Shown here piece by piece: positions 19,810-22,851 of a DNA stretch of 22,851 nucleotides. This stretch comes from a virus. The notes beneath the pieces were generated by a model, which was given only the letters and a program-made list of their open reading frames with translations, was not told where the DNA came from and ran no database searches. The number at the start of each line of letters is the position of its first letter. Within the stretch, counting starts at the first letter, position 1. Position numbers and translations under genes: made by a program. The stretch covers positions 1 through 22,851 of IMG/VR virus record IMGVR_UViG_3300020405_001700. The stretch is one strand, 5' to 3'.

Positions 19810-20227
19810 GAAAGAGATTTTGACTGCTTTAATGATTTGGTTGGGCGCCAATACCAATCTAAGCACAAACTACGACATACCGCAAGTGATATTTTTGCCC
19901 ATTGCACAGATGGAAAAAATGTTCTATGAAGATCAAGAATACGAGTCTGATCAACTCCACGGCATGTACGACAGGGAAAATGACACCATATATCTACCTG
20001 ATGATTGGGATCGTAGATCTGCATGGGATTTGGGTGTGTTGGTGCACGAAATGGTGCACTATCTACAGGACATGAACAACCTTGACTTTAAGTGTCACCA
20101 AGAAATGGAAAAGCAAAGTTGGCCCATTCAACAGTTGTACTTGAAAAAAGAACACAATGTGGATTGGGACTATGATAAATTTTGGTTCTTGTTGGTCAGC
20201 AGTTGCAGTGACCCTTTTACGTTTTAG
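19808..20227 (+). CDS. DUF6647-like HExxH protein
   Basis: This 139-aa protein starts MKEILTALMIWLGANTNLST. Its landmarks are 'PQVIFLP', 'GMYDRENDTIYLPDDWD' and 'LGVLVHEMVHYLQDM', with the zinc-metallopeptidase HExxH at H80-E81-x-x-H84. The ending 'LLVSSCSDPF' together with these matches my recollection of DUF6647 proteins. The first ~14 residues are hydrophobic and might be a signal. I chose the ATG at 19808 over an upstream one at 19757 because it follows the late-type box and starts the family-like region. A protease role is inferred from HExxH only, and a third zinc ligand is not certain. The gene is divergent from the curli operon and may act on envelope or curli proteins. Confidence 0.85.
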   Translation: MKEILTALMIWLGANTNLSTNYDIPQVIFLPIAQMEKMFYEDQEYESDQLHGMYDRENDTIYLPDDWDRRSAWDLGVLVHEMVHYLQDMNNLDFKCHQEMEKQSWPIQQLYLKKEHNVDWDYDKFWFLLVSSCSDPFTF

Positions 20228-20802
20228 TCTTTGAAAATTTTACCTGTAATTTCTTCAGTTTTAGATTGCACAGCACGACTGACACACATCTCCCACACAT
20301 CTTCTCTTTGCGGACCAAATACCAACTGTTCATCGTAGGGAACCACAAGCCAACTGCCGGCTGTTTTTCGAGGAGGCACTGCTTCAATTTCGTCTTCCAA
20401 CTGATTGGCCTCCCAATTGCAAAGTCCTAGAGTGATCAGTTTTTTCTCTGGGCCTCCACCTCCTGCAATGGTGTCCAACATTTTCTTGTCTAATGTGAAA
20501 GCCAAAGGCTGATTTTTGTCTGTGTTGGTGGAACCCAACTGATATTCTTTTGAATGCAGTGTGCCCACTATGTTGTTAAGCACTGGACCACCATAGTACA
20601 CAGGAGGATTGACTCCTTCTTTGAGTGTAACTTTGCCTTCTGTGCAAACGTGTTTGAAGTCAGGATGATTGCATTTTTTGTTGATGATTACCCCCGCGGC
20701 TCCTGTAACATCGTGTCGCCACATGTATATCACTGTTTTGGCAAAACGCCAATCAGGCATACCCGGAGGCGCCACCAGCAGTTTGCCGTGTGTGTCTATC
20801 AT
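20224..20802 (-). CDS. yqgE-like: YqgE/AlgH family (DUF179) protein
   Basis: This 192-aa protein has normal length for the family. The N-terminus 'GKLLVAPPGMPDWRFAKTVI' and 'AAGVIINK' are standard. 'PVYYGGPVLNNIVGTLHS', 'LGLCNWEANQLEDEI' (usually GYAGWxxGQLExE), and 'SWLVVPYDEQLVF' follow. The molecular function of the family is not settled, and AlgH was first linked to alginate regulation in Pseudomonas. I recall that some marine myoviruses carry this gene. It converges with the HExxH gene with a 4-base overlap. The start codon lies inside a 20-bp inverted repeat that also holds a late-type box variant. Confidence 0.92.
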   Translation of the reverse strand: MIDTHGKLLVAPPGMPDWRFAKTVIYMWRHDVTGAAGVIINKKCNHPDFKHVCTEGKVTLKEGVNPPVYYGGPVLNNIVGTLHSKEYQLGSTNTDKNQPLAFTLDKKMLDTIAGGGGPEKKLITLGLCNWEANQLEDEIEAVPPRKTAGSWLVVPYDEQLVFGPQREDVWEMCVSRAVQSKTEEITGKIFKD

Positions 20803-20820
20803 ACAAATACTTATTTGTAT
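20801..20820 (-). promoter_or_regulatory. 20-bp inverted repeat with late-type box at the yqgE start
   Basis: The plus strand has ATACAAATA, a CT spacer, and TATTTGTAT, giving 9-bp perfect arms. On the minus strand the same bases hold AATAAGTA (20815-20808), a G variant of the late box, 5 nt before ATG at 20802. A bound repressor here would cover promoter and start codon together. Confidence 0.5.
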
Positions 20821-20846
20821 ATGTGATTAAATTAATATGTATTGAA

Positions 20847-22223
20847 TTAACTTTTAAGTGTCAAAGTAGGTACAGAAATTTCCGCGGTACCACGTAAGAA
20901 TTCAAATATGGCTGAAATTTTTAATCTATCTCTTACTGCTAATAAATCTTTTCCATCAATCACTAGAGTATAATTCATTGTGCCTGCATTTAACATCATT
21001 ACACCATGAAAATTTTTTTTAGATTTGTAAAGATCATAAGCCAAGGAACTAGACAGTGCGGATAATTTGTAAAAATCAATTGTACCATCATCATTGACTC
21101 CGTCACTTATCTGTCCTGAACTTACAGATTGTCCAGGGTAGTTTGCCGCATACATTTTTGAGAGCATGGCCACAACTTTTTTCTTGCCCATTTTTGGAAA
21201 GTATAGGGCATTAAATTGTTTTACTCTTCTTTCGCCTAGGGTAAGATTTTTTTCTACTTTTCCTGGTGTAATTTTTTCTAGTTCTTTTTTCAGTATACTT
21301 TTTGCTTCCATGGCTCCAGGTCCAGTAACTCCCTTTGTTGACTGATCTTGCAATACAAAATCCGTTGCTTTACCTTTACTAATCCCTGAAGTTTTCAATT
21401 CTATTTCTTTTCCTGCCAGAGTAAGATCGCCTTGCTTTTCTTGTTTGGCATTTATATCACCACAAAACACTAACGCAAATTCACCTTGTCCGCCAGCGGC
21501 TGATCCAGGACGCATGACGTTAAACAATGCTTTAAATATGCCTTGAAATTTTGATGTGACAGGAATAGGAGTTGGATCAAGCACAGGCTCTGCAACCATT
21601 TCGCTTGTTTTTACAACTCCAGCCGTTGCACAAAGATTTAAAAATTCTGCTGTATTAACTGGACCTATGTTTGGCCTTGTTACCATGGCTCTAATTTTAT
21701 CATCCATTTGACCCTTATACGAATCCTGAGCGGCTTCAAATTTAGTGTCTATAAGTTTATTGGTCTGTCTAATCATTGGCCCAATGAGTTCTTGATTCAA
21801 AATTTCCATTTGTTGTTGGGCATCTATTTGTGTAGGTTGTTCATTCATAGATTCCTTTGATTGCTTTAAATTTTGTACTTTTTGTTTTACGTTGTTATAA
21901 ATTTCTTTTGCATCTATTGGAATCAAAGCCGCAACTTTTTTTAAGGTATTCATTACTGCATTTTCATTTAATTCTGTTTCTCTTAAGAACCACGGAGTCT
22001 CGAATGATTCCTTCTTCATGAACCTATGTATTAGGTCTTGGTACAGTTTATCGTATGAATCTTGGCCAATTTGTCCTTGGTCGCGTCTTGCTTGTAGGTC
22101 AAGCACACCTGTGATAAAATCTGGATATTCTGAGACACTGGGCATTTTAATAACCTTCCTCTCAGGCTCAGGAAATTTGATTATGTCGGCCTTTTGTTTT
22201 TCTTTTTCAAACCACGGTTTCAT
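20847..22223 (-). CDS. Large phage protein with PD-(D/E)XK-like motif (458 aa)
   Basis: The N-terminal third (MKPWFEKEKQKADIIKFPEP onward) looks like an adaptor or helical region, with a Gln-rich coil at about 115-160. The centre has 'GQGEFALVFCGDINAKQEKQ', 'GDLTLAGKEIELKTSG'. E248, D266 and E275-x-K277 are spaced as in the PD-(D/E)XK nuclease core (Glu on the first helix, Asp, then Glu-x-Lys). The C-terminal part includes 'FYKLSALSSSLAYDLYKSK' and 'MMLNAGTMNYTLVID'. I have seen similar proteins in marine T4-like phages but cannot name one. A DNA-cutting role is possible, and the order E-D-ExK supports it. It has a perfect TATAAATA box 5 nt before ATG. Confidence 0.8.
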   Translation of the reverse strand: MKPWFEKEKQKADIIKFPEPERKVIKMPSVSEYPDFITGVLDLQARRDQGQIGQDSYDKLYQDLIHRFMKKESFETPWFLRETELNENAVMNTLKKVAALIPIDAKEIYNNVKQKVQNLKQSKESMNEQPTQIDAQQQMEILNQELIGPMIRQTNKLIDTKFEAAQDSYKGQMDDKIRAMVTRPNIGPVNTAEFLNLCATAGVVKTSEMVAEPVLDPTPIPVTSKFQGIFKALFNVMRPGSAAGGQGEFALVFCGDINAKQEKQGDLTLAGKEIELKTSGISKGKATDFVLQDQSTKGVTGPGAMEAKSILKKELEKITPGKVEKNLTLGERRVKQFNALYFPKMGKKKVVAMLSKMYAANYPGQSVSSGQISDGVNDDGTIDFYKLSALSSSLAYDLYKSKKNFHGVMMLNAGTMNYTLVIDGKDLLAVRDRLKISAIFEFLRGTAEISVPTLTLKS

Positions 22224-22228
22224 ATTCG

Positions 22229-22236
22229 TATTTATA
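22229..22236 (-). promoter_or_regulatory. Perfect T4-type late promoter box
   Basis: TATAAATA on the minus strand, then CGAAT (5 nt), then ATG at 22223. This is the only exact copy of the T4 late consensus at a start codon here. Confidence 0.75.
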
Positions 22237-22281
22237 GCATATGCCGTGTGTGTTTTTCTAAGTTTGCTGATCTAATGACTC

Positions 22282-22289
22282 TATAAGTA
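22282..22289 (+). promoter_or_regulatory. Late-type box variant
   Basis: TATAAGTA, 6 nt before the ATG at 22296. It has one change (A to G) from the T4 consensus, the same change as at 20815-20808. Confidence 0.5.
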
Positions 22290-22295
22290 AAGTGT

Positions 22296-22851
22296 ATGCA
22301 AAAGTTGGATTTTTTACTGTGTAGTTTACCAAGAATGACCATGACATACCCGCCCAGTGCGCCAGCGGTGCTGAAGTCAATATTATTGGCAAATGGTTTT
22401 ACTGCCCGCACACGTGACTTTGTGTGTGAATGGTTTTACAAGTTCAAGGATCATCCCGAATACAATGCCATTGACAGTTGGACGGCCATGGGTGCATTAC
22501 AGGTGGAAAAAGATATAGAAAAAGAAATTGACGACACTGTGACACAATGGGCACAAGAGTTGTGTGACACTGGTGCTGAATGGATTGGACTTAGTATATT
22601 CAGTTATGAAAGTCACAAATTAGGAAAAGTTTTTGCACAAAAAATAAAAGAGATCAATCCAGAGCAGAAAATATTCATGGGAGGATCAGGCATCACCACT
22701 ATCAGTGAAAAATATCCACAGAAACTGTACGACGCAGGAATGATAGATGCATTTATAACAGGAGAAGGCGAACAATCAATAATAGAATTTGCCAAAGGCA
22801 ATTTTGATTATCCCGGCATCAATGACATGAATTACAAACAGATTACCCCTG
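22296..22851 (+). CDS. B12-binding-domain radical SAM protein, N-terminal part only
   Basis: The frame starts MQKLDFLLCSLPRMTMTYPP and is open to the right edge, 185 complete codons. It has the Rossmann-type B12-binding pattern: 'PPSAPAVLKSILLANGFTAR', 'AEWIGLSIFSYESHKLG', 'KIFMGGSGITTISEKYP', and 'DAFITGEGEQSIIEFAKG'. In this family the domain is followed by a radical SAM core, here beyond the window. The cobalamin-ligand motif DxHxxG is not present in clear form, so B12 binding through a His is doubtful. The start has a late-type box variant 6 nt upstream and no clear Shine-Dalgarno site. It would be the second radical SAM protein of the window. Confidence 0.85.
   Translation, partial: MQKLDFLLCSLPRMTMTYPPSAPAVLKSILLANGFTARTRDFVCEWFYKFKDHPEYNAIDSWTAMGALQVEKDIEKEIDDTVTQWAQELCDTGAEWIGLSIFSYESHKLGKVFAQKIKEINPEQKIFMGGSGITTISEKYPQKLYDAGMIDAFITGEGEQSIIEFAKGNFDYPGINDMNYKQITP

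Noticed and set aside
1-22851. Bacterial chromosome or integrated island instead of a phage
   Set aside because: T4-type late boxes at many starts, a fibre gene, very dense coupling and several marine-phage small families favour a virus. No host housekeeping gene, integrase, att site or tRNA was seen. A provirus edge cannot be fully excluded.

Overview
The window looks like part of a T4-like marine bacteriophage genome, an uncultured myovirus of a Gram-negative host. It is moderately AT-rich and almost fully coding. Genes are short, mostly on the minus strand, and chained by ATGA/TAATG stop-start overlaps. Four things support a T4-like phage: a repeat-rich tail-fibre-like structural gene; many 8-base boxes of the TATAAATA late-promoter type just upstream of start codons; several small families I associate with marine T4-like phages; and typical auxiliary genes (IscA, QueD-like, HIT, YqgE, 3'-5' exonuclease, radical SAM). 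The host cannot be named from this sequence. Curli export and a lipoprotein CsgG require an outer membrane. Pelagimyophages are the closest phages I can recall that carry csgF/csgG.

Layout: (1) 1-2979, two structural genes on the minus strand, the first cut by the window edge. (2) 3013-3291, a small zinc-ribbon gene on the plus strand. (3) 3283-7573, one minus operon from a consensus sigma70-like promoter at 7607-7580: an LSm-like protein, an 85-aa protein, a 22-codon mini-ORF, a QueD-like protein, a 380-aa unknown, a glycosyltransferase, a 107-aa unknown, IscA and a GNGESR protein. (4) 7593-8234, a paralogue of that GNGESR protein. (5) 8313-10130, a second sigma70-led minus operon with a DEDDh exonuclease, a HIT protein and small proteins. 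(6) 10168-11567, a radical SAM protein and a small secreted/membrane protein. (7) 11628-12231, two tandem paralogous membrane proteins on the plus strand. (8) 12233-13387, a nucleotide-sugar dehydrogenase-like gene. (9) 13406-19636, the centrepiece: csgF, csgG, curlin-repeat protein A, a FecR-domain protein, curlin-repeat protein B, a membrane protein and a CHASE2-class III nucleotide cyclase. (10) 19808-22851, an HExxH protein, YqgE, a protein with a PD-(D/E)XK-like motif, and a cut B12-binding/radical SAM gene.

How it may fit together: the curli block holds an export pore (CsgG), its adaptor (CsgF), two secreted amyloid-type substrates, a periplasmic FecR-domain protein and a membrane cyclase with a periplasmic CHASE2 sensor. 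The inference is that an infected cell builds a phage-encoded surface fibre and links envelope state to cAMP. A second genome-wide pattern is promoter placement. At most genes with their own promoter, the late-type box lies 5-8 nt, and the sigma70 -10 lies 6 nt, before ATG, which predicts leaderless or nearly leaderless mRNAs. The curli operon is the clearest exception: it has a 37-nt leader carrying a perfect 16-bp palindrome.

No tRNA, rRNA, CRISPR array, insertion sequence or convincing intrinsic terminator was seen, and there is no gene-free stretch over 300 bases.
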